NCBI GenBank assembly: GCA_963665765.1
Contig: OY762464.1
Span: 1,798,001 to 1,862,000 of the forward strand
Reading direction: 5' to 3'
DNA from: Bin76 sp963665765
GTDB lineage: Bacteria; Actinomycetota; Acidimicrobiia; Spongiisociales; ZC4RG35
DNA length: 64,000 nt
Shown piece by piece: positions 16,555 through 24,554 of the stretch (position 1 is its first letter; each line of letters begins with the position of its first letter). The notes beneath the pieces were generated by a model. It was not told the DNA's origin. It saw nothing but the letters and a program-made list of their open reading frames with translations, and did not search any database. Position numbers and translations under genes: made by a program.

Positions 16555-17670
16555 ATGCGAGCACAAGTCATCTCCCGTCTTCATGCCGCCTTGGAGCAGG
16601 GGGACTGGGACGGTCTGGTGGTCTCCTCCCCGGAGAATTTCGCCTATCCGGCCGGGTTTGTGGTTCCTTCCCAACCCTTGATGCGGTGGCGCCATGCCGC
16701 GCTGGTCCTGCCCCGAGCCGGTGACCCGGCGGTGATGTGCATCGGGGTGGAGGAAGCCATGGTTCGACAGAGGACCGGCGCCGCCGAGGTGGCCGTGTGG
16801 GACGAATTCGACGACGACCCGATGGTTTGCCTGGCCGGGCTCCTCCGGCGACTGGGCTTGCATAGAGGTCGGCTGGGGGTGGAGTTAGGCCATCTGCCGG
16901 CGGCTGACTTCGCCCGGCTACGAGAAGCGGCGCCGGGCGTGGATTGGGTGGCCGCCGACCGATGGCTGGGAAGGCAACGCCAGATCAAAACGCCGGAGGA
17001 ACTGGATCTTCTCGCCCGCCTGTCCCGGGTTTCCGACGTCTCCATCGGCGGGGCGCTTCGATCGGTGAAAGCGGGAGACACCGAGATGGAGATCGCCGCG
17101 GCCCTCACCGACGGCATCTATCGGGGAGGCGCCGAGGACTTCAAGCTAATGATCGTGGCCACCGGTCCTCGCAGCCAACTGGCCAACGTCGGACCAACCG
17201 GGAGAGTGCTGCGGGAAGGCGACATTTGCCGGGTGGAGATCTTCGCAGTGGCGGAGGGCTATCACGCCGGAGTGTGCCGCACCGCGGTGGTGGGGTCACC
17301 GCCCCCCGCCGCGGTGGAGATCTGGGCGAAGCTGGTGGAGTGCCGAGATGTCTTGTTGGAGGCTATCCGTCCGGGAGTCTCAAGCCGGGCAGTGTGGGAC
17401 CGGTTCGAGGCCCTTTGTGGCCCCCTGGGCCTGCCGCTCTTTTCCTTTGTGGGTCACGGAATAGGGCTGTCCCTGCATGAGCACCCCTACATCAGCCCTC
17501 GTCACGACCAGGTGCTGGAAGAGGGGATGGTGTTCGGCGTGGAACCACTGATCTACAACACCGGTCACGGCTTCGGCCTGCAACTCAAAGACATGGTGGA
17601 GGTCACCGCCGAGGGTGCCGGGCTGCTCTCGGATGTGAACGACAATCGGGAGTTGATGGCGGTCGGATAA
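16555..17670 (+). CDS. M24 family creatinase/Xaa-Pro-peptidase-like protein
   Basis: 371 residues: an N-terminal creatinase-N domain (about 1-130) and a C-terminal pita-bread domain (about 140-371). The general-base histidine region GHGIGLSLHEHP and the glutamate of VFGVEPLIY are present. However, the two aspartates that hold the metals in aminopeptidases are replaced: VEIFAVAEGYHAGVCRT stands where VDxG...GYxSDxTRT is expected. Creatinase lacks these ligands too, so a metal-free C-N hydrolase is more likely than a peptidase. It diverges from the RibD-like operon. Confidence 0.8.
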   Translation: MRAQVISRLHAALEQGDWDGLVVSSPENFAYPAGFVVPSQPLMRWRHAALVLPRAGDPAVMCIGVEEAMVRQRTGAAEVAVWDEFDDDPMVCLAGLLRRLGLHRGRLGVELGHLPAADFARLREAAPGVDWVAADRWLGRQRQIKTPEELDLLARLSRVSDVSIGGALRSVKAGDTEMEIAAALTDGIYRGGAEDFKLMIVATGPRSQLANVGPTGRVLREGDICRVEIFAVAEGYHAGVCRTAVVGSPPPAAVEIWAKLVECRDVLLEAIRPGVSSRAVWDRFEALCGPLGLPLFSFVGHGIGLSLHEHPYISPRHDQVLEEGMVFGVEPLIYNTGHGFGLQLKDMVEVTAEGAGLLSDVNDNRELMAVG

Positions 17671-17709
17671 AGAGGAGGTTTGCGCAAGGTCGCCGAAACC
17701 GATCCTGGA

Positions 17710-18756
17710 TCAAGTCTTGGTGACCATGTCGTGAATTCGCTTGATCTGGTTGACCACATCGCTTAAGACCTTCTCGTACTCCGCTCCGGTCGGTAGATGA
17801 ATTGGCACAGTGAAGCTACCTGGTCGTATGTGATCAGTGAGTGTGGGGACCTCCCGGTGCAAGCTCTCCCGGTTTACCGGTATCTGACTGCCGACTCGCA
17901 GCCACAAAGGCGTTTCTTCTTTCGTTACCCACCGTTTTAAGTTCACTCCGAGGAATAAGTCTCCCGGAGCGCCGGGAAAACAAAAGTACCGTCCGTAGCC
18001 TTCTCTTTGTGGAGTCACTCTCAGACCTTTGGTGGTTATCCAACCTTGGGATCTCCCGCGGCGAACGGTGTCGTTGATCAGGCGGCTCAGGCCCCGCATA
18101 CGGCGTGGAAAGGCCAGTCCGAATTCTTGAGGATGGATCGGGAGAAAGGCTTCCTCGTCCTGGTGTTTGGCCAGGCCCCGGAGTTGCCCGATGTCCGACG
18201 CGAGCCCGCTGTCACCGGGTACGGCGGCGGTCAAACTGTCCAACAGGCGGGCCCAGCTGATCAGCATCAAATGCTGGTTGACGCCAACGACTCCAGCCCT
18301 TCGGGTCCGCTTGGGAGCGTCCAATTGTTCCAGCCGGACCCCATCTTCTCCACTCTCCATCTGCCGCCCGATCTCCGCCCACAAGGTTTCGATACGGCTG
18401 TCAGGACATACGAACAACAAGACCGAGGGGCCATCTTGGTCGAGCTTCTCGAAATAGCGAGTCGCCTGGCCTTTCCCGAGACCCGCCCAGAATTTGGCCT
18501 CCACCAACAAGCGTTTCCGGCTCTCGTGGTCGTACCCCACCATGTCGGGCCGGGATTTGTCATCTTCAGCCACTTGCGTTGCGACTCTGACGATGGGTTC
18601 CGGCTCGAAGCCCTCTCGTTGAAGCAGATGGTCCAAGGCCTTACGACACGCGGCGGACCTGTTGAAAATGAAGGCCAGTGCATCGGTGGCCGCGTCCTCC
18701 ACTCGGCTGGTCACCTTCGGAATCAAATGCGCCAGCAGGGTCGACTGTTGCGCCAT
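17710..18756 (-). CDS. PD-(D/E)XK nuclease-like protein (paralogue of the 40.9-kb gene)
   Basis: 348 residues. A PD-(D/E)XK core is visible: P70-D71 in SRPDMVGYDH, then L-L-V-E86-A-K88 in LLVEAKFWAGLGKGQ, with an earlier conserved E20 in VEDAATDALAF. The gene at 40883-41950 encodes a relative with the same residues at the same positions (D71, E86, K88). ATG 18756 follows AAAGGAAGG. Such proteins are usually annotated as hypothetical or restriction-endonuclease-like. It lies 107 bases downstream of the AAA+ ATPase gene on the same strand and may be part of a two-gene module. Confidence 0.7.
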   Translation of the reverse strand: MAQQSTLLAHLIPKVTSRVEDAATDALAFIFNRSAACRKALDHLLQREGFEPEPIVRVATQVAEDDKSRPDMVGYDHESRKRLLVEAKFWAGLGKGQATRYFEKLDQDGPSVLLFVCPDSRIETLWAEIGRQMESGEDGVRLEQLDAPKRTRRAGVVGVNQHLMLISWARLLDSLTAAVPGDSGLASDIGQLRGLAKHQDEEAFLPIHPQEFGLAFPRRMRGLSRLINDTVRRGRSQGWITTKGLRVTPQREGYGRYFCFPGAPGDLFLGVNLKRWVTKEETPLWLRVGSQIPVNRESLHREVPTLTDHIRPGSFTVPIHLPTGAEYEKVLSDVVNQIKRIHDMVTKT

Positions 18757-18863
18757 CCGGACCTTCCTTTCTATGGCAGGTGGTCGGAAATCCTACCCGA
18801 GCATGAAGGGGAAGGTTGACGGGATGGTCACTGTTGGGCCAATGTTCCCGGGCCGCCCGGTGT

Positions 18864-20039
18864 TCATAGGGACAGCCGCCGACGGACGAATTGATCGAAC
18901 ATGGGCACGGTGAAGGCGATTTCGCCATAGCGGGGCGCGTAGCAGAGGCCTCTTTTGATCAACTGATTGCGCTGAGTGCTGACTTGGGATGTGGATTTGC
19001 CCATCTGAGACGCTACTTCTCGGGTTGAATGAGGGCCAGATCCGAGAGAAGCCATGGACGCCAAATAGGATCGCTGTGCTTTGGTGGTACGGTCGAAACG
19101 TACTCTGAAAAACCCCTCGTCAAGGGCTTGGACAGCAATCGGGATGGAGTGCCGGACTTCCTCCAGTGTGATTTTGTGAGGCCCGGCTGCGAAGTTCCAC
19201 GCTTGTTTCCCGAACTCTTGGAGAAAATAGGGATACCCGGCTGTTGTCTCCACTACTTTGGCCAAGGCATCAACCTCCCAGGAAACCTGGTGTTCGGCCG
19301 CAGGAGCAGACAATGCGGTAGTTGCCTCCTCCGGCGAAAGGCTGTTGATCGTCAAGAACGCAAACAGTCGCTCGGCATAGGATCGGGCCTCGCCAACCAA
19401 AGCGGGAACGGATGGTAGGCCGGCACCCACCATCATTATGGGGAGTAATCGCTGGCTGAGTTTATGGAGACACATAACCAGGGGTCGCAGCTGCTCCGGC
19501 GTCAAATACTGGATCTCGTCGATTGTGATGAGAACCCCCACTTCCCGATCCCGCGCATATTCCCCCACCGCAGTGAAGAGATCGGCGAGGTCTTCGTGGA
19601 GGATTCCTGTGTTGGCGAGGTGGGGGATTGGCTCGATCCCGATTTCCACATCCCCGCCTTCGGGCAGATTCCAGCGAACTTTGAACGACTTCAGAACACC
19701 CAGAACCCGGCGAAGGCGGTCTGCAAGTCGGCGACCTGCGGAAAGTTTCAACAGCGCGGTTTGGATTCGATCAGCCATGACACCTGGCAGGTTCAAGTCC
19801 GTGTTGGCCTCGATCTGTTGGTAGGCCCAGTTGTTCCGTTGAGCGATGCTGCAAAACTCCTGGAGCAACACTGTTTTGCCCACACCCCGCAATCCTGTGA
19901 TGAGCATGCTCCGGTCTGAGTAGCCTGTTGCCAGCCTTCGCGCCGCGATTTCGAATTGCCCCAGTTCCACGTCTCGGCCTACCAGCGCCCGGGGAGGGGT
20001 GCCGGCGCCGGGACTGTACGGGTTTTTACCTGGGTCCAT
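18864..20039 (-). CDS. AAA+ ATPase with C-terminal winged helix (Orc1/Cdc6-like architecture)
   Basis: 391 residues. Walker A is GLRGVGKTVLLQEF (about 49-62), Walker B LITIDEIQYL (about 157-166), and a sensor/lid region covers roughly 200-290. The C-terminal 80 residues form a winged helix: STREVASQMGKSTSQVSTQRNQLIKRG, then Y-G-E-I-A-F-T-V-P-M-F. ATPases of this shape are common in mobile and defence loci of bacteria. Its promoter contains a consensus -10 and lies in a pair of 58-bp AT-rich repeats, which the winged helix may recognise (inference). Confidence 0.8.
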   Translation of the reverse strand: MDPGKNPYSPGAGTPPRALVGRDVELGQFEIAARRLATGYSDRSMLITGLRGVGKTVLLQEFCSIAQRNNWAYQQIEANTDLNLPGVMADRIQTALLKLSAGRRLADRLRRVLGVLKSFKVRWNLPEGGDVEIGIEPIPHLANTGILHEDLADLFTAVGEYARDREVGVLITIDEIQYLTPEQLRPLVMCLHKLSQRLLPIMMVGAGLPSVPALVGEARSYAERLFAFLTINSLSPEEATTALSAPAAEHQVSWEVDALAKVVETTAGYPYFLQEFGKQAWNFAAGPHKITLEEVRHSIPIAVQALDEGFFRVRFDRTTKAQRSYLASMASLGSGPHSTREVASQMGKSTSQVSTQRNQLIKRGLCYAPRYGEIAFTVPMFDQFVRRRLSL

Positions 20040-20069
20040 CCTGGGGCCTTGCGATGCGAGAGACAGGAA

Positions 20070-20075
20070 ATTATA
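20070..20075 (-). promoter_or_regulatory. Consensus -10 (TATAAT) of the AAA+ ATPase gene
   Basis: TATAAT on the minus strand, 30 bases before ATG 20039, overlapping the edge of the first 58-bp repeat. No clear -35. Occupancy of the repeat by a protein would be expected to block this promoter. Confidence 0.5.
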
Positions 20076-20128
20076 GCGTTATGTTGGGGTTATAGCGTTT
20101 TTGCTATATGTCGAACATATCTCTATAA
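20071..20128. repeat. 58-bp AT-rich repeat, copy 1
   Basis: It begins TTATAG and ends CTATAA, an inverted pair at the ends, and contains a hairpin TATAGC-GTTTTT-GCTATA. The motif TTATAGCGTT also occurs twice inside each copy. It is matched by copy 2 with three mismatches, all within TATATGTCGAAC. It is strikingly AT-rich for this genome and lies in the promoter region of the AAA+ ATPase gene. Confidence 0.88.
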
Positions 20129-20156
20129 ACGGGTTTGAGCCCATGGAGTTTCGGGT

Positions 20157-20214
20157 TTATAGCGTTATGTTGGGGTTATAGCGTTTTTGCTATACGCCAA
20201 ACATATCTCTATAA
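20157..20214. repeat. 58-bp AT-rich repeat, copy 2
   Basis: Direct repeat of copy 1, 86 bp away centre to centre, with the same TTATAG...CTATAA ends and the same internal TATAGC/GCTATA hairpin. It ends 23 bases from the stop of the flavodoxin-fold gene. Confidence 0.88.
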
Positions 20215-20237
20215 GTTGGTCAGGGTGCGGCCAAACC

Positions 20238-20834
20238 TTAGCCGGAGAAAAAGCTGGGCAAGACCCGTTCCACCTTGCCCAGGAACCTCTTCCGCTTGCG
20301 CGGCGAGTCCTTGTTCATGTTGTTCAGATCGAGCCACTTGGTCCGACAACCCTTGGAGAACATGACGCGGTGCCCGCGTTTCAGCACCTTTTTGGCGGGA
20401 TTGCCCACTGCCAGGACATACCACCACGGTGATCCGGTGGTGGTGACCGCGGCCACGCGGCGGATGCCGAGTATCCCCGTAATTATCGGGCCGCCTTCCT
20501 CCCGCAGCCCGAAGGCCACCCCGGGGATCCACACCCGCTGCAGCCACCCGGTGAGGATCGCCGGATAACCGAAGCTCCAGGTGGGAAAGATCAACAGCAA
20601 TCCCTCGGCCGCCTGGAGGCGCTCGACATAGGAGCGGACATTGGCCAGATTCGGTCCGATCTCGTGGTAGTCAAGGCGTTCCTGAGCCGAGAGGACCGGG
20701 TCGAACTCCTCGGCATATAGGTCCAAAAGGTCAATGTCGTGTCCCGCCGCTTGCAAGGCGTCCACGGCTCGGTTCTTGAGGGCCGCCGAGTAGCTTTCGG
20801 CCAGGGGATGGGCCCACACCACCAGAATTTTCAT
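20238..20834 (-). CDS. NAD(P)H dehydrogenase (quinone)-like flavodoxin-fold protein
   Basis: 198 residues from ATG 20834 (MKILVVWAHP). The flavodoxin-2 pattern is clear: the N-terminal strand and phosphate loop AHPLAESYSAALKN, the DLLDLYAEEFDPVLS segment, and LLLIFPTWSFGYPAILTGWLQRVW, which binds FMN/FAD in NQO1/KefF-type enzymes. It probably reduces quinones or a related acceptor in the cytoplasm. The C-terminus is Lys/Arg-rich. The gene is not tightly coupled to its neighbours (73 bases from the next start). Confidence 0.85.
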   Translation of the reverse strand: MKILVVWAHPLAESYSAALKNRAVDALQAAGHDIDLLDLYAEEFDPVLSAQERLDYHEIGPNLANVRSYVERLQAAEGLLLIFPTWSFGYPAILTGWLQRVWIPGVAFGLREEGGPIITGILGIRRVAAVTTTGSPWWYVLAVGNPAKKVLKRGHRVMFSKGCRTKWLDLNNMNKDSPRKRKRFLGKVERVLPSFFSG

Positions 20835-20907
20835 CGACTGCCCCAATGTCTGAACCTCACCTCAGCCATGTTATGCCGGAGGGAGGGGTGCACCTGCTCC
20901 TTTGCGA

Positions 20908-22254
20908 TCAGTCGGGTCGGGTGACGCACCGGCCATGTCCCAGGGAGTCGGGATCCACTTCTCCGTTCTCGAAGACCACCCGGCCCCGGCTGACGGTCAT
21001 CACCGGCCATCCTCGCAACTCCATACCCTCGTAAATGCAGGTTCCGTTGCCGGTGTGCCGGACCGTGTCCACCCGATCGGGGTCAACCAGCACCAGATCG
21101 GCGTCGGCGCCGGGGATGATGGCGCCCTTGCGAGGATAGAAACCGAAGCGGCGCGCCGGACCATAGGAGTTCATCCTCACCAGGTCGGGGAGGGAAAGGC
21201 CACGGCGGTGCACCCCGTGCTCCAAGAGAAGCGCCAACTCCCACGGAAAGGAGACCACTCCCGGCTTTTCTTCCCACAGGTCCTCGCCCTTTTTGGGAAA
21301 GAAGGGCACATGATCCGACCCGATCGATCCCACCTGGCCGGCGAAGATGCCTTTCCACAATCCTTCCTGCTGCTCGGCGTCCCGCAGGGGAGGGGAGATC
21401 TTGGCCCGCATGTCCAGGTCGGGGTCGTAGGCGGTGCGCACCAGATAGTGAGGGCAGGTTTCGATGGTGACATCCACCCCCCGGGCGCGGGCCTGGGCGG
21501 CCAGCTTGGGTCCGGCCGCCACACTGGTGTGCACCACATACAACGGGCACCCGGTGAGTTCGGCCAAAAAGATCATCCGGGCGATGGTCTCTTCCTCGCA
21601 GAACGCCGGTCGTGACTCGGTGTAGGCGCCCAGGTCCTGGCGACCGGTGGCCTGCACCGACTTTTTGATCCACCGGGCGATCTCGGTGTTTTCGCAATGA
21701 ACCGAGATTACGCCTTTGGGGAGCCGGCGGATCTTGGTCATGGCGGTGTACACCCACCCGTCGTCGGCCGGCACTATTCCGATCGGGTTCTCCTGTTCGT
21801 ATCCGAAATAGCACTTGAAGGACTGCACGCCGGTCTCTTCGGCGATCCGGGGTATCTCGGCGAGGTGTTCCTCCCGTTGAATCCCGAAGTGAAATCCGAA
21901 GTCGATGCGGGCCACCGCCTCTCCTCGGCGGCGGCGGTCCCGATAGAAGGGAAGGTAGGAGGGTTCGAGATTGCGAATGTACAAGAGAACCGTGGTTATC
22001 CCGCCCCGGGCAGCGGCCGCGGTCTCGGTATCCATATCCTGGTCGTAGGGATAGTTGACTCCCAGGTGACAGTGGGGATCGATCACCCCCGGCATGAGCG
22101 CCCGACCCTCGGCGTCGATCACCCTCCGACCCGGCGGCAAATCACCGTTCTTTCCGACTGCGGATATCTGTTCTCCCCACACGGAGACTCCTCCCCGGAA
22201 TTCTCCGGTGTGGGTCACCACTCGGGCATTGCGGATCACCAGGTCAGCTTTCAT
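20908..22254 (-). CDS. Dihydropyrimidinase/hydantoinase-like amidohydrolase
   Basis: 448 residues from ATG 22254 (GAGGACAAAC upstream); the start overlaps the preceding gene's end by 11 bases. Motifs: GVIDPHCHLGVNYP (HxH), a probable carbamylated lysine in QSFKCYFGYEQ, ISVHCENTEI, LYVVHTSVAAGP, ETCPHYLVRTAYDP and GSIGSDHVPF (catalytic Asp). D-hydantoinases and dihydropyrimidinases open cyclic ureides. Here it is coupled to a dipicolinate-synthase-A-like dehydrogenase, an unusual partner that may point to another cyclic substrate. Confidence 0.85.
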   Translation of the reverse strand: MKADLVIRNARVVTHTGEFRGGVSVWGEQISAVGKNGDLPPGRRVIDAEGRALMPGVIDPHCHLGVNYPYDQDMDTETAAAARGGITTVLLYIRNLEPSYLPFYRDRRRRGEAVARIDFGFHFGIQREEHLAEIPRIAEETGVQSFKCYFGYEQENPIGIVPADDGWVYTAMTKIRRLPKGVISVHCENTEIARWIKKSVQATGRQDLGAYTESRPAFCEEETIARMIFLAELTGCPLYVVHTSVAAGPKLAAQARARGVDVTIETCPHYLVRTAYDPDLDMRAKISPPLRDAEQQEGLWKGIFAGQVGSIGSDHVPFFPKKGEDLWEEKPGVVSFPWELALLLEHGVHRRGLSLPDLVRMNSYGPARRFGFYPRKGAIIPGADADLVLVDPDRVDTVRHTGNGTCIYEGMELRGWPVMTVSRGRVVFENGEVDPDSLGHGRCVTRPD

Positions 22255-23146
22255 GTTTGTCCTCTTCGATCGCTTCGATTCTCTTGCGGATTCCCTTCCA
22301 TTGGGACGCGCCGACCGTGACCGGGGCCCGGTCGCCCAATCCTCTGGCCCAACAGGTGACATGGCCCAGTTGGGCGGCCCGGTCCAAGTCCACTCCGCCC
22401 GGCGGCGCCGCCAGGTCCATCACCAGGCTCCCGGCGGGAAGCCGGCGGAACACCTCTTCTCCCACCACTCGCACGGGCACGGTGGAAAGCAGCATATCCA
22501 AACGGTGTGCCTGCTCGGGGAGTCGGTCCAGTGGGATGGCGGATGCGCCCACTGCTTGGGCCGCCGCTCGCTGCACCGGACTGCGGGCAGCCACCAGGAC
22601 TTTGGCGCCCAGCAGCACCAGGGTGCGGGTGAGAAGGGACCCGATTGTCCCCTGGCCGACCACCCCCACCCGGGCATTGTGGATGGTGATCTCGGTCAGT
22701 TCGATGATTTTCCCCACCGCTCCCTCCACGATCGCCGGACCCCGCCGCAACATCAGCTCGCGGTCATCCTCATATTCCCGGATTCCCACCCCTGCCCGGG
22801 CGGCGGCCGCCCGGAGACGATCATCGGCGGCGCCCAGAATGAGGTGCGCCCCTTCGGCCATGCGATGCAGATCGTCCACCCCCAGGACGATCGGCCGGGG
22901 CGCGGCCGGGGCAAACAGGGCGCCGTCGGGGGCGATGCCGGGAATGGGAAGCAATCCGTAATGGGTGTCTTCCAGGGCCCTGGCGGGGGTCGAATACCGC
23001 GTCACCCCATCGATGCCCTCCTTCGGCCAAGGAAACCCGTGAGCTCGCACCCCCGCCCCGGCGGCGGCGGCCCGACGGGCGATCTCCTGCTCACGACGGT
23101 CCCCTCCCACCACGGCGATCACCCGGTCACTCCAAGGAACATTCAT
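22244..23146 (-). CDS. Dipicolinate synthase subunit A-like (SpoVFA-like) dehydrogenase
   Basis: 300 residues from ATG 23146 (GAGG 5 nt upstream). The N-terminal domain begins VIAVVGGDRREQEIARRAAAAG, matching SpoVFA, and the second half has the NAD(P) motif VGVVGQGTIGSLLTRTLVLLG (about 160-180) with LLSTVPVRVV and LVMDLAAPPGGVD. In Bacillus, subunits A and B make the spore dipicolinate. No subunit-B gene is beside it and this lineage is not known to sporulate, so another reduction of a cyclic imine or ketone is likely. It is cotranscribed with the hydantoinase-like gene. Confidence 0.75.
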   Translation of the reverse strand: MNVPWSDRVIAVVGGDRREQEIARRAAAAGAGVRAHGFPWPKEGIDGVTRYSTPARALEDTHYGLLPIPGIAPDGALFAPAAPRPIVLGVDDLHRMAEGAHLILGAADDRLRAAAARAGVGIREYEDDRELMLRRGPAIVEGAVGKIIELTEITIHNARVGVVGQGTIGSLLTRTLVLLGAKVLVAARSPVQRAAAQAVGASAIPLDRLPEQAHRLDMLLSTVPVRVVGEEVFRRLPAGSLVMDLAAPPGGVDLDRAAQLGHVTCWARGLGDRAPVTVGASQWKGIRKRIEAIEEDKHES

Positions 23147-23294
23147 GTCAACCTCTACCAATACTCTTCATAGGTGATGCTGCGAAGGCTATCGGAATCT
23201 GTGCCCGGCAGTTTGTCCTAACGGACGGGTTCACCGTTCTGGTCTAGCTGTACTGCACGGGTCTTTCCCCGGTCAGACCCCGGAAGCAGTGAGC

Positions 23295-23300
23295 TAAGAT
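23295..23300 (+). promoter_or_regulatory. -10-like hexamer of the 23308 gene
   Basis: TAAGAT, 7 nt before ATG 23308, with no Shine-Dalgarno sequence. Leaderless layout. Confidence 0.45.
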
Positions 23301-23307
23301 CCCGCTC

Positions 23308-24078
23308 ATGTCCGAAGGCATTTTGAAGTTCCGCCTCGACGGCGAGGTAACAATCGGGAAATTGTCGGAGGCCTGTGTTCGTTTCGCCAAGGTGCTTCAG
23401 GCCTTGGACGAGAGCCATCATGCAAGGGTGCGATGGGTGTTGGCCGGGCTTGACCATGGCAGTGCTGCGGTGACCGCGCGGGCGATACCCCTCGATGAAG
23501 AAGCAAGGGAATTCATTCCGGCAATGTGCGAAGAGGTCCTTCAAGCCGCTTCTCGGGTCGCTTCGATACGAGTCGAAGAAAGCCAAATCCGCTCGGACCG
23601 TCCACTTCTGGATCGTGTGCGTGAACTGGCGTATGTTGTAGACGAAAACAACCATATAACTCTTGAGGCGGCCGGCACCCAAGTGACTTTCACCCCTTCC
23701 ATTCTCCATGCCACTGCTGAAAGCCAAACTAAGACCACGAGTTCTCTGGGTACTGTGCGAGGACGTATCGAAACGCTTTCCCACCGCAGGGGTCTGCGTT
23801 TTTTTCTTTACGAACTTGTCACCGACCGGCCCATTCGATGTCACCCCGATTCTGACCTTGAGGACACCATGCGTAGTGTCTGGGGCCGTGTCGCTGACGT
23901 AGCAGGCACCGTCACCCGCGAAGCCACCACTGGACAACCGATCTCAATCCGACACATCACGGCCGTGAGCACCGTAGAGGAAGGTGATCCCATGGGTTAC
24001 CTCCAGGCTCGGGGAGCGTTGCGAACCCGGGAGCCGGCGGAACAAGCGGTGAGACGGGCGAGGGATGCCGCTCCCTAA
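23308..24078 (+). CDS. Hypothetical protein upstream of a PIN fragment
   Basis: 256 residues and no recognised family. The N-terminal half (LKFRLDGEVTIGKLSEACVRFAKVLQALDE, about 5-35) and RVRWVLAGLDHGSAAVTARAIP look like an alpha/beta domain. The second half has VRGRIETLSHRRGLRFFLYELVTDRPIRCHP and GTVTREATTGQPISIRHI. There is no signal or membrane segment. Its last 14 bases overlap the start of a truncated PIN-domain frame, which is how antitoxin and VapC-type toxin genes are often arranged. A role as the toxin's partner is an inference from position only. Confidence 0.6.
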   Translation: MSEGILKFRLDGEVTIGKLSEACVRFAKVLQALDESHHARVRWVLAGLDHGSAAVTARAIPLDEEAREFIPAMCEEVLQAASRVASIRVEESQIRSDRPLLDRVRELAYVVDENNHITLEAAGTQVTFTPSILHATAESQTKTTSSLGTVRGRIETLSHRRGLRFFLYELVTDRPIRCHPDSDLEDTMRSVWGRVADVAGTVTREATTGQPISIRHITAVSTVEEGDPMGYLQARGALRTREPAEQAVRRARDAAP

Positions 24079-24175
24079 ACGGCCCCATGTTTACGCCGAC
24101 GCTTGTGTGCTTCTCGCCTATGTGAGCAACGAGGAAAGCCGTGCCGACATAGTCCAAAAACTCGACTTTCAATGA
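24065..24175 (+). pseudogene. Truncated PIN-domain (VapC-type) gene remnant
   Basis: A 36-codon frame that overlaps the upstream gene's end. It starts MPLPKRPHVYADACVLLAYV and goes on SNEESRADIVQ, which is the first strand and helix of a PIN domain with the metal-binding aspartate (Y-A-D). It stops at TGA 24173 after about a quarter of a normal 130-residue PIN protein, and no continuation is seen in the other frames downstream. Most likely a deleted toxin gene. Confidence 0.55.
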
Positions 24176-24359
24176 GGCACCGGCAGGCTACCTGAATTGT
24201 TGATTCTTGCAATCCTAAAGGACCCGCCATGGCGCGGTATCGGCCCAGCGCCTATCGGTCTCCACAACCAAGTCTGGTGGCAAACGGCTGCCAGACTGAT
24301 TGAGTCAGGAAACCAAACTAAATTTAAGCTACGAAAGAGACTATGAAGGGAGTCCCGTC

Positions 24360-24554
24360 GTGCCGGTTGTGACCGTGGAAATGTGGGAAGGAAGAACCGT
24401 TGAGCAGAAGCGGCGACTGGTGAAGGCCATAACCGAGGCGATGGTGGAACATGCCGATGCTCGGCTCGATGCTCTGCACGTCATCATCCACGACATTCCG
24501 CGGGACAGCTGGGGTTTGGCCGGGGTGCTCGGCCCCGATCGAACCGACGTATGA
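24360..24554 (+). CDS. 4-oxalocrotonate tautomerase family protein
   Basis: 64 residues, the normal size for a monomer of this family, if started at GTG 24360; AAGGGAG lies 7 nt upstream. Removal of Met leaves the catalytic N-terminal proline (PVVTVEMWEGRTVEQKRRLV). The arginine-rich segment of the family is conserved. Such enzymes move double bonds in 2-hydroxydienoates during ring-cleavage pathways. Its stop overlaps the next start (ATGA), making it the first gene of a coupled four-gene operon. Confidence 0.85.
   Translation: MPVVTVEMWEGRTVEQKRRLVKAITEAMVEHADARLDALHVIIHDIPRDSWGLAGVLGPDRTDV

Noticed and set aside
24176..24359. Possible continuation of the PIN domain after the early stop
   Set aside because: The open frame here (with LPELLILAILKDPPW) lacks the later acidic residues of PIN domains and no single frameshift restores a normal protein.
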